From contig NC_019771.1 of the NCBI RefSeq assembly GCF_000317695.1, positions 1,382,001 to 1,446,000 on the forward strand: 64,000 nucleotides of DNA. The letters are read 5' to 3'. Positions 45,501-50,158 of this stretch are shown here, one piece after another. Made by a program: the position numbers and the translations under genes. The notes beneath the pieces were generated by a model that ran no database searches, had not been told where the DNA came from, and saw only the letters and a list, made by a program, of their open reading frames with translations. The stretch is from Anabaena cylindrica PCC 7122 (GTDB lineage Bacteria > Cyanobacteriota > Cyanobacteriia > Cyanobacteriales > Nostocaceae). The number at the start of each line of letters is the position of its first letter. The first letter of the stretch is position 1.

Positions 45501-47275
45501 AATTGGAACACACCATGGAAAGAGTTATTGACAAAATCACTGGTGGTAACATCACCAGATTTGGGAGTAATGAAGTAGTAAACGTCAAGATTTGCCCCTA
45601 CTACTCCATTAGCTCTTAGTGTGATTTTTCCGTCACCTTCTATTCTGCTTACATTATCAATCCAAATGGAAGAATAGTTAGTATTATCGCCAAAACCACT
45701 GTTAGCACCTGCATTAGTATTAACAATACTATTAGAGTCATTGGTATTGTTGAAAGCTGCATTACTATTAGAGGTCATTTTTGCGATCGCATTTCCGTCA
45801 GCACCACCATTTTGAGACCCTTGTCCTCCTTCAACAATGTTGCTGTAGAATCTCGTGTTAGTAATGTTGAGAGTGGATTGTTCGCGGGCAAAAATTGCAC
45901 CCCCTAAGCCTGCACCGCCGCCGCCGCCGCCGCCTTCGCGGTTATCATTTCCTGCCGATCCTCCCTCACCACTACCGGCACGAAAACCGCCACCACTGCC
46001 AGAGCCACCTTGTCCCCAATCATCAATATCGAAGTCCTCATCATAACCACCGCCTCCACCACCGCCTCCACCACCACCAAAACCGCCAGAACCTCCATTA
46101 CCTCCATTACCTCCATTATCATCTCCGCCACCACCACCAGCACCGCCGCCAGTACCAAAATTGCCAGAACCTCCATTACCTCCATTACCAGAATCACCAG
46201 AACCACCAGAACCTGGGCTATTTGGGTTACTTAATGATTGATCTCCAGTTACATTAAGTTTTCCACCATCACCACCATCACCACCATCACCACCGGAGCC
46301 ATCATCCCCATCACCCCTAAACCCGGACCCTGCCCTACCATAAGAAGAACCACCTATGGCTTCGTTGGCATTAAATGATACGTTATCAAGTACAAGGCGA
46401 CCAGCGTCAACGAATATGGCTCCTCCGGCTCCTAGTCCACCGCCACCACCACCGTTGCCATCACCCCCACGGGCTAAACCCTGAGTGAAATTAACCCCTT
46501 GAATACCTAGAACTTCACCAAAGCTATTATTAACCGAGTAAGTAATAATTTGATACTGGCCTCTCCCATTAATGGTGATATCGCCGTCACCGACCCAGAA
46601 TAAGTTATTGCCCCCAGCAATGGTCGGTAGGGAGCTATTGAGGGAAATTGTTCCTGAAACGTCTCTCAGGTCAATAACATCGAAACCAAACTTTTGGCTA
46701 GTTGCTTGTTCGATTGCCCAACGCAAAGAGCCTGTATCGTTATCGTTGGTATTTGTAACTTTGATAATATCTAACAGACCATCATAGTTGGCGATCGCAT
46801 TTTCATTAATACCTATGTTCGCCTCAATCAAACCAGTTTCAATTTCTAATTCCCAGTCGCCTCCCAGGGCAGCATTACCAGTGAGATCGTTTGAAGCGGC
46901 TACGTCTGCACCAGTAATTTCACTTAATTGTTCTACAAAAGCTTGTCCTTCTCCAGTAGCTACATTACACCCATAGACTAAAATATCCCCATTGTCACCG
47001 AGGGCTTCACCCCATTGTTGAAGCTGGACCTGATAACCCTCCAAACTCTGACTATCCAACACCGCAGAACCAAGATATACTGCCCCTTCTGCTCCATGAG
47101 AAAAAATCTGAATACTATCCAGATTGCTTCTTCCTGCTAGGGCTTGAGTTATTTGACTAACTCCATCTTTGGAGTTATCTAAAACAATAACTTCTGTTCC
47201 GGTTTTAGCTTGACTAGCAAGGGTTTGGTAATCGTTAACAGTGGAATCAATGAAGACAATGTTGTTAATAGTCAT
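26582..47275 (-). CDS. Giant secreted RTX multidomain protein (DUF4347 ... RTX, AapJ-like pair, DUF4114)
   Basis: One uninterrupted frame of about 6,900 residues. Order from the N-terminus: DUF4347; glycine-rich loop region; three LamG-like domains; Calx-beta-type and FG-GAP/VCBS-type repeats with pre-peptidase C-terminal domains; a beta-rich segment; a long array of DxNxDG calcium sites; a second beta-rich segment; another Calx-beta; RTX nonapeptides; two amino-acid-binding-protein domains; DUF4114 at the end. There is no N-terminal signal peptide, and RTX repeats near the C-terminus point to type I secretion and calcium-driven folding outside the cell. ATG 47275 (MTINNIVFIDSTV) is preferred to TTG 47314. 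No type I exporter is in the window. A role in surface layer, adhesion or filament sheath is inferred. The intact frame over 20.7 kb implies selection. Confidence 0.92.
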   Translation of the reverse strand: MTINNIVFIDSTVNDYQTLASQAKTGTEVIVLDNSKDGVSQITQALAGRSNLDSIQIFSHGAEGAVYLGSAVLDSQSLEGYQVQLQQWGEALGDNGDILVYGCNVATGEGQAFVEQLSEITGADVAASNDLTGNAALGGDWELEIETGLIEANIGINENAIANYDGLLDIIKVTNTNDNDTGSLRWAIEQATSQKFGFDVIDLRDVSGTISLNSSLPTIAGGNNLFWVGDGDITINGRGQYQIITYSVNNSFGEVLGIQGVNFTQGLARGGDGNGGGGGGLGAGGAIFVDAGRLVLDNVSFNANEAIGGSSYGRAGSGFRGDGDDGSGGDGGDGGDGGKLNVTGDQSLSNPNSPGSGGSGDSGNGGNGGSGNFGTGGGAGGGGGDDNGGNGGNGGSGGFGGGGGGGGGGGYDEDFDIDDWGQGGSGSGGGFRAGSGEGGSAGNDNREGGGGGGGAGLGGAIFAREQSTLNITNTRFYSNIVEGGQGSQNGGADGNAIAKMTSNSNAAFNNTNDSNSIVNTNAGANSGFGDNTNYSSIWIDNVSRIEGDGKITLRANGVVGANLDVYYFITPKSGDVTTSDFVNNSFHGVFQFTQQNQEQEFDLIKNDIIAENPDESFEIQLLPGTNYRLEGLNSGINNNSFIKKTVTIEDNEPALKISTIQTGKIEGSAPRGAIDFFEIKLLKADGTTAQPNPNDNATIKLEIGGSAVRGSLANTQLDADYKLYYTVYSSDGSEIQSRKAVSDPISGQSIYEIDMPKNATRIVLQLEDINNEIFEQPDSLTIKILDYDSSKQYYGRFDEASSTATVQLLDNEPTVSLGKVVNPTEGQGFGSTIAGLGEAINLANNQFIAVAADSILNLSASKQFTQEAWIFANITDNNKHGILGYQSGTAQGYPSISLINQKDIEIGFGDGSKWNNKTITNAINANTWNHIAATYDGTDYKLYVNAVEIFSTSDFKGKNIAPTQELEIGKVGNTYFEGAIDEVRIWNVARSAGQIQSLLISELEGNEDGLVGYWNFNGNNKNKAVNSSKADSSPTVNNYINNPSPQIGYIEVNLDKPFEGPQGLWVKYEINPDSALSLKSPNDYVKVKNNGSLNLPNEITIETWINLQDSSRDQKILGKTNYGIGYVLGVIDGKLFPEFWDSNNQRFTFQAGVIPSNQWTHVAVTWKTGGQMIGYINGEQVFNQDASSLPLGSNENDLIMGAAPWNVNDLKIDGSIDEVRIWDTARTQEEIKSNIIQTLQGNESGLVGYWDFQGNVNEKSKNNNNGELVGTTAASAYVFDQEIPLNPRVLNLKGSNDYVRVKNNSSLNLTNEITIEAWINVQDSNSDQKFIGKTDIGTGYVLGIIDNGKLYSEFWDSNNQRFTFQSGFIPTFKWTHVAVTWKTGGQMIGYINGKEVFRQDASSLPLGVNQNDLIMGAAPWDVNFLKMNGSIDEVRIWDKARTQEEIQSTISKTLQGNEANLVGNWDFQGNANDKSKNNNNGELVGTTAASAYVVDQEIPLNAKGGEDYLNSRYRKVSTDVYSERDGIIITEGQTTARIYFSALSDAIAEGDENINIRLIPHNFDDEPNSSPTNSNYGIDSNKNSATITIKDNQAYKQGVILLDKKGQLISKQNPLVISNNQVVFNVQLSSQPTSNVVITLTQENGTPGTPIGSLTFTPQNWDKSQTQTINSVTSDGKISATSSNAYFSGSLTFDYTINAPIRVTEGSPLDAQPVTPEISIVSQGDITEDGGLSGNFIINLSAPAPRGGITLKYTVSGTANSSDYQPLDNVGTLTIPEGATTAGIPILPIADNQREDNESITITLNSGSGYTVKTNASQPTITINNDDKNEIQVVNAQLVDDGNNNQSYAYSNNLVDVVTNEPYPNLGNVLEIRDDSGNLLGSATLTSADINQGKVAVTITGTPPTDKQKLQVGLKENATGNIGYLISNSDKFTFNGNTVEVSLPSATSQSAMGIRLQTKPNANVIVTFADVNAKETSLDKPELTFTPDNWDVYQTVIVSGVDDSTVDGNIIYKIKAQVSSSLDLHYVGKATDIEIKNLDDDQILNQTQDLSQAAENTQDGIIAKIGSAVTLNENAGTAQIQVTLSQASSQEVNVIFDTIGGSATLNQDYQISQKFLVGQFETDGKKRFDSPLDNITLTGTGNKPTFADLDLDGDLDLVVGTQNGILYFQNTGSASKPNFEAQTGINNPFNAININGSAPTFGDLDGNKTPDLIVGGADGSFTYYVNTGSKDNPRFTLASDLNPVRPNPFANIKLDNNATPFLVDFDGDGDLDVISGGTRITQINSVSEQNTDFSNDNTTSGFLKVNESVTGNIQIAGDGQSPTGGDRDRFRVILQAGIQYTFNLEGSPTNAGTLSDTYFYLYDSNGNEVGRNDDDGEGNNSRLIYTPTTNGTFYAEAAAYNSGSGTYKLSMSATGVPAENNSSHLTYYQNTGSENNPSFQLADIAGITAESNSVPFVTDWNGDGKLDIILGQQDGSVKLFQGEKTSGYSAATNLIKGGLGGTNTTNQTNAAPTLADLDGDGDLDAFVANSTGTGYYEQFSLVKFAPGETSKTINFTIIDDKIAEREEETVGLETTIEGFKRQETIEVRLLENTGYRLENKASSFQTTVTIIDNDTPGVTIIPVSGNNTTSETGGSSSFTVKLNTQPLENVTVFLGSQDETEGLLTVNSDLSELDPVYGITFTPNDWKEARTFYVKGVDDQTDDGDVSYKIIPTLFSEDQNYHRLAVNPVTLINSDNDTAGFTITGAGKAVEGRENVYSVRLNTKPVGDIRLIATPTNDQIRLNNELVGEPHTLIFTPDNWNFEQTVRATALDDSVVEYLHFSEIAFQVETGLGLDFESKADNSLAANALDLGKITGGYRWTKLAISDTDVSQTTDVDWFKFSIADTSNEQDFVRINFDHNQGDLQLELYKASDLNNPLQTSNSSNNSGTQNFEQISLNGQPFGEYYIKVSGVSRATNGYDLLVADEDYQFTQAVPNNIPVVIEDNDLPTVTIIPGETASEVFGQPSYFAFRINAPVPANSNGLKINYRLKGGSANLNEDINSNGILDAGEDRNGNKTLDLGDYQMQTEGFVRIAPGEIQNNLIVVPIDDKLIEAFELKVVDNPQNVDIAKGEIRLKVTTPIIEIGTATISNSEGSSDFPANNSTSGLLSPNSSVIGTVSENGDRDRFAIALTKGVQYTFDLEGVPTNKGTLSDPYLRLYKSNGEEVNRDDDSGEGVNSRLIYTPTTDETLYAEVAGYGDTNTGTYKLTATAPSVIDKSAFPNQIVLNKETEIAFGNDLVGTIIQQSNLTANKDKGVYEGQVTVKLDPLRVGEILNDAKGRIFEETVTVELVEGEGYKLVETKEATLRIQDDDVPGVRIVEVGDNTVVEEGQTATFKVSLLSEPKENVTIRLTPGSEIDFVNPINPTTVKVDKEVYSFVRPENLGNLGFTLNSLVTSDRGQTIAFDVRFTEKPDSDLTVEFYDANNPTTVLESSVEFTSIVKNIIVGDEEGNWNDRQQVIIGNLDRNSNGNLALIAKVKDSNGNQIGTDINLGINRTITQVDKQTTEITITPDKWFELKTITVTGTDEGVAEPGIYHESNITYEVISQDAGYNNIFVPKQRIDVVDRTLNAEATAQSIQEGLTSLQQTMDNLTVPIVGSLKGKTPDLIGDVSDTLVTAISGQQNLSANRLKSIIEGALKSLDLDFVKVSVEMDKEDIAISLNIKEEYKLFEFPLDANLGLDALGIGLQTEGKLKSNFSFDIGLGFGLHKDFGFYIDTKKTAVNAVLKLDLDNFKGVGNLGPLRLDMKDDSKNPTELAITFKAGIKDLDNYQTIKFLDVNGNGLLDVDTFSYGIREDRDRDNSADKDNQGNFINEVRQVQEPFTQVNAKGKASPFPTVAQASNEAKRVNWNGNNSFDAPETKNNEGIYREKKDTNGNVERYYLDLNRNGKLDANSKEELLSVTPGTSKWFDNQGKIKPFRIEEKKVDGSVKYYFDQDSDNTFDSNEELSKTEKSKIDKNNNNKLDADVAIEGEGLFVQGAAIAFRDTNGNGLFDVAEPYVQSGFDELKISGSDLKSTFLDIDGDGEQAGSTSITDNVSIPSTLTEYFFLEEDNEVYLDLNGDNKFTEKYYPEEGKQLSEPKLVKPNGQSFYFLDVNGDGNQQGTLEPIIEKDKDNSVDFDFSSNRNTLIEPIINRSSTYQQFSDLNSDGQQQKLIDFDRDGQKDDGNGDYITEVSIQIATNPNNTTFEFLDTSGDGYWTREHQVITEGDNKYLDVNDDGKKDDGDRQIFRITDPSEIKIEEDQILFGSQKIILDSLTGRLFLDSNNNSQVDNNESLVNIRLVNSQAVLINIPSAKIEYTGQDSYLTDLNGTDITYLDETGDGELTREYKVLVDEQNQNVFGKVLDINDNGEVDFSSNVSTNDPLINFQEAIIGEEKNSNFIFSDTFQYVDYNQNGKFDGNGSNRVTQEFKLITNNNQLYIDKNGNNQVDTGESLANVTDFLDLDDNQEFTVDTDLIVNEKEVTAPGQGTIKLKFNDKDLDGTLDSDEALIYDSIEFLDLNGDSKYSTGDYLTKGKYFDINGNNINDVGEPQLSDDDWVIQEDNVITYKIVTNGGKTFIDQFDSKNRALNQSNEGTYQESDDINLLQSFSLTTTQAKILGLSTAGSYTAAQILGLTVNNGSILEKAITFVDLEGNKKLNIIFDPIVRIENGIRYVDSDKNRTLTKNENGQVVEASSQPNNEFDTDDLEGTGKIIKLLDDGNRLTLTELQNWKNDKELGFFGLFNYQFSGIANLGLTAQASIKGSPAFPKVGVDIGVGLPLFNFGNQSEASDTGLSVEFNNITLDFGTFLTKFATPVINTVDKIIDPVKPILKVLNTDTKIFSYLGLENEFNKDGKPGVSILDLGMVIAEAIPADTTNEDLKRIKESIPKAIKFIDTVNKIVEVSDALKKLVDSDGNIVLELGSYDLDDFKGSSNDPADSAAKIDPNKQGNKTSSSKGTPAEQAENSNTTSPEQKSVLSKLKNLDGLDLPILTNPITLIRILLGEPNVDLITYDIPDLDFFFSKEQEFLLYTPPLLKGSLELGFEAKTDLSVGYDTGGLEAWKADDFELSKIYKVLDGFYLNDWDSSGKEKDELSAKATLAAGLSASIVVAKAVLKGGLDGYLGFDVVDEGELQGKNDGKVRGSEIISRINNPLQLFDLKGSLDAFLSGEIKVGIDAGLFEIMKTVWSKELARITVAKFNVGASGITFSSSLSNSYINAATVFFDSNFNGIWDTELEINGELVAEPITFTNEYGQYNLEIGLEWDQNSDGIIDIEDGQLIGIGGFDTSSGSEAGKFIGLPGSAIVTPLTSLQVPLVRGGLTPDQAGDLIKAQLGLDSNFDLANFDSLLAVGQDQALGLDIYLDHIQVQALFNQGRSLINGSQGDQTNTNNFQVEESFAEFLRDRATNPEINDSYNLSDTEDIKKFLSDLVKNYATSVSLEQIAVAAEMIATSNQLLDQVKEIGASKSIKEALPALASVKRVVQNDVAKLIENLASQEKTITEVQAEFEKTLYQNYMLVDGDINSFGNRSVSVSVERGAITEDSQDTVEFTIKLSHPAPNQGLTVLYSLSGTATLDADYTSSTPTLGEAYIAAGETTSTISLSVSNDSDKETLESIVLNLKSTGEGFVLDPAASVALVEIIDNDQNTNQISNSGVTLKGTLGDDSLTGDTSDNTIEGIYGNDTLDGQAGNDFIQGGHGADSLTGGAGDDVLEGNFDNDIIQGNNGKDIIRGGSGDDQISGGNDSDAITSGVGNDTIEGDGGNDLIQGDGGNDLIIGGANNDWLLGNDGNDILFGGTGDDLLNGGSGADVFYFSSDNEGFDTIFDFNPDQGDKIQVSASGFGITDLSKFRFISGVLDYNGENLALVQNKGDTYSYFPELSKIIEIVDQPTFISLTDTITGEITTSPQLDPVIKIDNPEITILDDIIARGKLLVTESEFSSDFDLEFVRAISTVLFSDADKFEIVEAGEDIGATRYINNVLIPEDNDLSPVYFYDHQAVVVRKDSGINNALDLNERMIGVVELEAQAREALYDTLSVEGINYSEKLYDSIEKMVAAYDRQEIDAYTTDSAVIYENLSNLSDPDNHQILDVEFAKVPISLYFPENDFQLGDVIRWTTYVPIQAEEFGINSENINKFLAINTDANPSNDSSPEIRRFLGIEGDLGTTLGLPNDFAVNIVRQVGNYAEIYNRHFEGLQRGRNLLARDGGLLYSPPFSGTVIDNLELIDNGNRDVLQEVLERGFVKVGINGNAPGFSQAEDNGEFKGFDVDLGRAIAAALFGNPDAVEFVVQDNVQRFTNVANGIVDISASQATYNLVRDASLGVDYSPIYLYTGQGVMIRKNSGISNLAMLNGRKVGVVANTTSEQNIKDKLFELGAKALVVTYSTEAEMLTAYEAGGVDAISNDLPLLSAAIPTLSKPEEHFVLDEVLSKEPLAMVIDENQSRWMDVVSAVYTALVQAEEYDINKDNIDQKISQIIINNNDDDDTNNSTFALDYFLGLDTTIANKLKSEYALPLDFAVNAIKAVGNYGEIYNRHFNNDILRRDANALSSEYGLQYALPLGLGYFYDPDEESQNLRIKITLTNQNTSTVNEIGIVLVDDEDGSINGFKPGENGYAEAALARGRIIFSPITNLPNGFSNSDVQKFVEFNTDASVRFFYVENSTIESVRRGNTSVQKVIFSDQISYNLSNLETDGISITWNNLEIRVQSTTDSMIIGTKTQNQPEGEVIHLQDLDVNQKVNVEFSVFREAAYDNYVGFYQVVDEVGGIDTDGDGMADINPGDDNYIQTAINKRIQGIDLTVSNQGSATYNDQLLGGAIYAPFVIVDGNPDDINSSANDPQVYFTYLGANSDGKDHIRMLGNNVFGFEDLPGGGDLDYNDMIISAKLGVV
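27570..29510 (-). other. Tandem AapJ-like amino-acid-binding domains inside the giant protein
   Basis: Two periplasmic-binding-protein (SBP_bac_3) domains in series. The second is well preserved: LERGFVKVGINGNAPGFSQA, GEFKGFDVDLGRAIAAALFG, QRFTNVANGIVDISASQATY, RDASLGVDYSPIYLYTGQGV and EEHFVLDEVLSKEPLAMVID. Both end in the GNYGEIYNRHF / GNYAEIYNRHF motif seen in AapJ/BztA, the binding proteins of general L-amino-acid ABC transporters. The first copy is more diverged at the ligand-binding strands. Ordinary AapJ is a free periplasmic protein of about 340 residues. Here the domains are tethered in a secreted protein. Confidence 0.85.
29690..30270 (-). other. RTX calcium-binding nonapeptide block
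   Basis: About 20 tandem GGxGxDxLx-type repeats: TLGDDSLTGDTSDNTIEGIY, GGAGDDVLEGNFDNDIIQGN, GGTGDDLLNGGSGADVFYFS and others. They form a parallel beta-roll with calcium in the turns and are the hallmark of type I secreted proteins. The block is followed by the usual FDTIFDFNPDQGDKIQV cap. Confidence 0.95.
33200..35860 (-). other. Array of dockerin/EF-hand-like calcium motifs
   Basis: About 880 residues with dozens of D-x-N/D-x-D/N-G loops, for example YLDLNGDNKFTEKYYPEEGK, FLDVNGDGNQQGTLEP, YVDYNQNGKFDGNG and FLDLNGDSKYSTGDY. Spacing of about 25-45 residues suggests a chain of small calcium-stabilised repeats acting as a rigid spacer. The loops are EF-hand-like, but the helices typical of true EF hands are mostly missing. 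Confidence 0.75.
37530..42200 (-). other. Calx-beta, FG-GAP and pre-peptidase C-terminal domain region
   Basis: It includes Calx-beta-like repeats ending in ITINNDDK or VTIIDNDTPG, FG-GAP/VCBS repeats (PTFADLDLDGDLDLVVGTQN and similar at 40870, 40680 and 39740), and pre-peptidase C-terminal domains: two alike copies at about 40385-40035 and 37850-37530 (SRLIYTPTTNGTFYAEAAAY) and a more divergent one near 38750-38400. These are extracellular beta-sandwich or propeller modules used in adhesion and often bind calcium. Confidence 0.8.
42880..44790 (-). other. Three LamG-like carbohydrate-binding domains
   Basis: Three concanavalin-A-like (LamG/pentraxin) domains at about 44790-44240, 44047-43530 and 43415-42880. 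Each shows the FTQEAWIF or ITIETWIN strand, a WNHIAATYDG or WTHVAVTWKTG strand and the IDEVRIWNVAR or IDEVRIWDTAR strand, followed by LVGYWNFNG-type ends. The second and third are near-identical and look like a recent tandem duplication. Such domains bind sugars or matrix components. Confidence 0.88.
45900..46480 (-). other. Glycine-rich low-complexity segment of the giant protein
   Basis: About 190 residues dominated by G, D, N and S (runs such as GGGGGGGLGAGGAIF-like loops), resembling disordered loops of right-handed beta-helix adhesins. On the DNA it is a long GGN/CCN-rich stretch, the most skewed base composition in the window, which explains several open shadow frames on the other strand. 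Confidence 0.8.
46780..47266 (-). other. DUF4347 domain of the giant protein
   Basis: Starts NNIVFIDSTVNDYQTLASQA and includes IQIFSHGAEGAVYLGS and DILVYGCNVATGEGQAFVEQ. This caspase-like-fold domain, named for its position, opens many giant cyanobacterial and marine bacterial surface proteins. The H-G and Y-G-C motifs occupy the places of a His/Cys dyad, so proteolytic self-processing is conceivable. Confidence 0.85.
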
Positions 47276-47657
47276 GGTGGTTTTACTCTGGGACTCTGGG
47301 AAGGAAATAGACAAACATTTGTATAATATTATACAATATTCATTTTGAAAACTTGATTTTTCGCTATAGAAAAAACCATAGATTTCAACTTAGACGGCTT
47401 TTAAATATCAAATTTTAGAGATTGTTAGGACTAGGATTTACAGACTATATCTTACCCTATAGTAAAAATATTAATCAGTAAACCAAAAAGTTTTGGCTCT
47501 TCATTACCTGTTATGCCAAATTATTAGCAGCAGCCATAAAATAATATGAAAAAACGTATCAAAAACAGACTGAAAGCTTTGTAAGTATTGACATACAAAG
47601 AATATATCATATTAAATATGAATGCAAATCATAGTATTTTTATATAATTATCGAGTT

Positions 47658-48926
47658 ATGAAGAACAAAAGAGATATTAAAATTCTAACAGAACTGCTTG
47701 ATTTAGACGATGTAAAAGTCATATCGCATCGTCTTCATAGTGGGATTGGAATGATTCTACAAACTGAAGTAAAAAGCTCATGTGCGAATTGCCCCAACTG
47801 TGGGACAAAAAGCCATAAATTACATCAAAACCATCGACATCTTATTAAAGACTTACCTTTTGGAGAAAATCCAGTATTTTTGGAAATTAATAGACGACAG
47901 TTTAAATGTGGTGTATGTAAAAAACCGTTTAGTGAGAACTTAGATTTTGTCAGAAAAAAAAGAACTTATACAAAGCGACTAGCAGATAAGACAATACAAG
48001 AAGTTCTAGAGAATGATATTCATAGTGTAGCATCGAAAGGTATAGTAACGACCGAAGAAATAGAACGGATGCTAAAAGATGCATCTGAAGTGTTACCCAA
48101 TTTAAAACCTTTGAACCTAAAAAGACTTGGACTGGATGAAATAGCTCTGATTAAAGGCAAAGGTAATTACTGTGCTGTCTTAATAGATTTAGATACATCT
48201 CAACTAATTGCTATATTGAATGGACGCACCCAAGAAATAATCAAGGAAACCCTTACATGATGGGGATATGAGGTTTTAGAACAAATAGAAGAAGTTAGTA
48301 TAGATTTGTGGCAGGGATATAAAAATTTAGTTACAGAATTAATGCCAAAAGCCCAAGTAGTAGCAGATAGATTTCATGTAATGGCACAAATAGATAAAGA
48401 ACTAGATACACAAAGGAAAAAAGAAAAACGCAGTGTAGAAGAGTTAATTAAAAAAGCAAATTCAGCAGCAGAAAAATTAAAATATGAACAAATATTGTGG
48501 GGATTGAAGAATAGTAAATATCCCTTACTTAAGAATGAAGAGAATTTAAGTGAGGAGCAATTGAATAAACTTATCCAAGTTCAAAATGTCTCTCCTATCT
48601 TGAAAGCAATGCATGAACTAAAGGAAAAAATCAGGAAAATTTTTAATCAGACTAATGATTGGTATACGGGAGTCTTTAAACTGGGTATGTGGCTATCAAA
48701 AGCTAAAAAATATTTCCCAAATAGTAACAATACTATTATTCGTTGGTTTGATGAAATTATTGCTTACTTTGACAACCGAACAACCAGTGGTGCTGTAGTT
48801 CGCGTAGCGTTCCGCAGGAAAGGAATTAATAACAAACTTAAGCTAATTAAACGTTCTAGCTATGGTTTTAGAAATTTTGAAAATTTCCGAGTTAGATGTT
48901 TGCTTAATTGGCATCTATCTTATTAG
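47658..48926 (+). pseudogene. ISL3-family transposase with in-frame TGA
   Basis: A single frame of about 422 codons, starting ATG 47658. The N-terminal zinc-ribbon has CANCPNCGTK and FKCGVCKKPF; the DDE core shows LKRLGLDEIALIKGKGNYCA (first Asp) and SIDLWQGYKNLV / AQVVADRFHVMAQ (second Asp region), and the C-terminus SSYGFRNFENFRVRCLLNWH. It is interrupted by TGA at 48258-48260 between IIKETLT and WGYEVLEQIEEVSID. About seven extra codons (48799-48820) come from a small dispersed repeat. An earlier start at 47622 is unlikely. Confidence 0.88.
48799..48820 (+). repeat. Small dispersed repeat inserted in frame in the ISL3 transposase
   Basis: TTCGCGTAGCGTTCCGCAGG-AA interrupts the sequence that would otherwise encode SGAVEGINNKLK, changing it to SGAVVRVAFRRKGINNKLK. 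The net gain is 21 bases, so the frame is kept. Start and stem match the copy at 23817-23838. Elements of 21-27 bp (SDRs) have been described in Nostoc punctiforme. Confidence 0.75.
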
Positions 48927-49029
48927 TTTAGCATAGCAACTACTGAAGAGCCGAAAATTTTGTAGAGTTCAGTCTCAAAGGCGATAGCTGCGCTGTACTA
49001 AGTAAGTACGCGAACTTGCAACTCAATTT

Positions 49030-49047
49030 TGTGCGCCATGGCGCACA
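49030..49047. repeat. Second copy of palindrome TGTGCGCCATGGCGCACA
   Basis: Identical core to 5487-5508. It lies 8 bases beyond the stop of the leftward recombinase gene, so in RNA it would form a 9-bp hairpin and could act as a terminator or, being next to an integrase, as part of a recombination site. Confidence 0.75.
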
Positions 49048-49054
49048 TTTCTCC

Positions 49055-50140
49055 TCAAAACCTCGGCAACACAGTCCCCGTTCCCGCATCCTTTTTAGAA
49101 CGAACATAGGTCTTAGTAGTATCACTCTTACTATGCCCCAACTGGTCTTGCACCTCAAACAGTGATTTACTATCCACCGCCCGCGACGCGTGAGAATGGC
49201 GTAACCAGTGGCAAGAAAACTTCACCTTGGCCACTTCAGATATATCCTGAATCAACTTTTTAATTGCCCGGTCACTCAATGGCAAACCCCGCTTTTTCGG
49301 ATCAGGTGACAGATTCGGAAACACTGGCATCTTTTCACCTGCCATCCCCCGGTACTGCTTAAAGACCCGCGAAGTCTCATGATCCAAACCAATCTCCCGG
49401 TACTTCCCCCCCTTCCCCCGAAACTTAATTGTGTAATAACCCCTATACCTATCTGACCGTATCGGGTCGGGTTGCCATTTAAAGTTGTGCCAATATAAAC
49501 CCGGATAATCTTCCTTCGGCTGACCCGGTTTATCACCAGGAACCGTCACCCGACCAACCTCACCCACCCGCATTCCACTATAAAAAAGCAAAGAAAAAAC
49601 CAGCCAGTGCTGTTCCCCCAATCGCTGGGCAACATCAGCCAACTGCGCCATCTCCCAATCTTCTAAATAACGCTCTGCCTTCGGTAAGTCACTGAAATTA
49701 TCGTAATTTATGGTACTAGCGATATTCCGTAAAAAATAGCCGACATTCTCCCCATGACCATAACTCCAAAGAGATCGCAACATCAACACCTGGTTAGATT
49801 TAGTATAAGGGGAAACCTCACCCCAACTAGCAACGAATTCCAGTAACTTTGGTGGCTGAACCAGCCGTAAATCCCGTACACCTTGATTTTCCAACCAAGC
49901 GAGTAATTTTTGACCAAAGCGATAGTATTTTCGCTTAGTTTGCTCCCGGTTCTGTGACCCTGCCCAAGCCAAAATCAACTCCTCATCATTTGCTACAGCA
50001 GGTGTGCGGTAATAATATTGACGAATCACCTCCTCGACTAATTCGGCGGTAACAGGTTGAGCCGTATCACGAGATACAACTTTACTGGAGGAGGGAGGGA
50101 GAATTTCTACCGGACTAACCTTAACATTAGTGATATCCAT
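49055..50140 (-). CDS. Tyrosine-type site-specific recombinase
   Basis: About 361 residues. The core-binding domain (REQTKRKYYRFGQKLLAWLE, YTKSNQVLMLRSLWSYG) precedes a catalytic domain with arginine in FYSGMRVGEVGRV, HWLRHSHASRAV, and LGHSKSDTTKTYV with the nucleophilic tyrosine. All key residues are present, so it could be active. I prefer the start at MDITNVKV (50140); MMVISQ at 50158 is possible. Downstream lies a palindrome shared with another locus. It could belong to an integrated element whose limits I cannot see, or be a housekeeping-type integrase as is frequent in Nostocales. Confidence 0.85.
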   Translation of the reverse strand: MDITNVKVSPVEILPPSSSKVVSRDTAQPVTAELVEEVIRQYYYRTPAVANDEELILAWAGSQNREQTKRKYYRFGQKLLAWLENQGVRDLRLVQPPKLLEFVASWGEVSPYTKSNQVLMLRSLWSYGHGENVGYFLRNIASTINYDNFSDLPKAERYLEDWEMAQLADVAQRLGEQHWLVFSLLFYSGMRVGEVGRVTVPGDKPGQPKEDYPGLYWHNFKWQPDPIRSDRYRGYYTIKFRGKGGKYREIGLDHETSRVFKQYRGMAGEKMPVFPNLSPDPKKRGLPLSDRAIKKLIQDISEVAKVKFSCHWLRHSHASRAVDSKSLFEVQDQLGHSKSDTTKTYVRSKKDAGTGTVLPRF

Positions 50141-50158
50141 CTGGGAAATAACCATCAC

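Larger units (their letters stand above)
47492..48957 (+). mobile_element. ISL3-family insertion sequence, decayed
   Basis: Imperfect inverted repeats bound a transposase gene: left end TTTTGGCTCTTCATTACCTG at 47491-47510, right end (minus strand) TTTTCGGCTCTTCAGTAGTT around 48957-48938. GGCTCTTC ends are typical of ISL3 elements. I could not define an 8-bp target duplication with confidence. The transposase has a stop and a small in-frame insertion, so the element is probably inactive. It sits just upstream of the giant gene and may have displaced its upstream region. Confidence 0.78.

Noticed and set aside
45900..46260. Several long open frames opposite the glycine-rich coding region, including a His-rich frame on the plus strand
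   Set aside because: They arise from the GGN/CCN codon bias of the giant gene's glycine-rich loop on the minus strand and have no start context or sensible composition.
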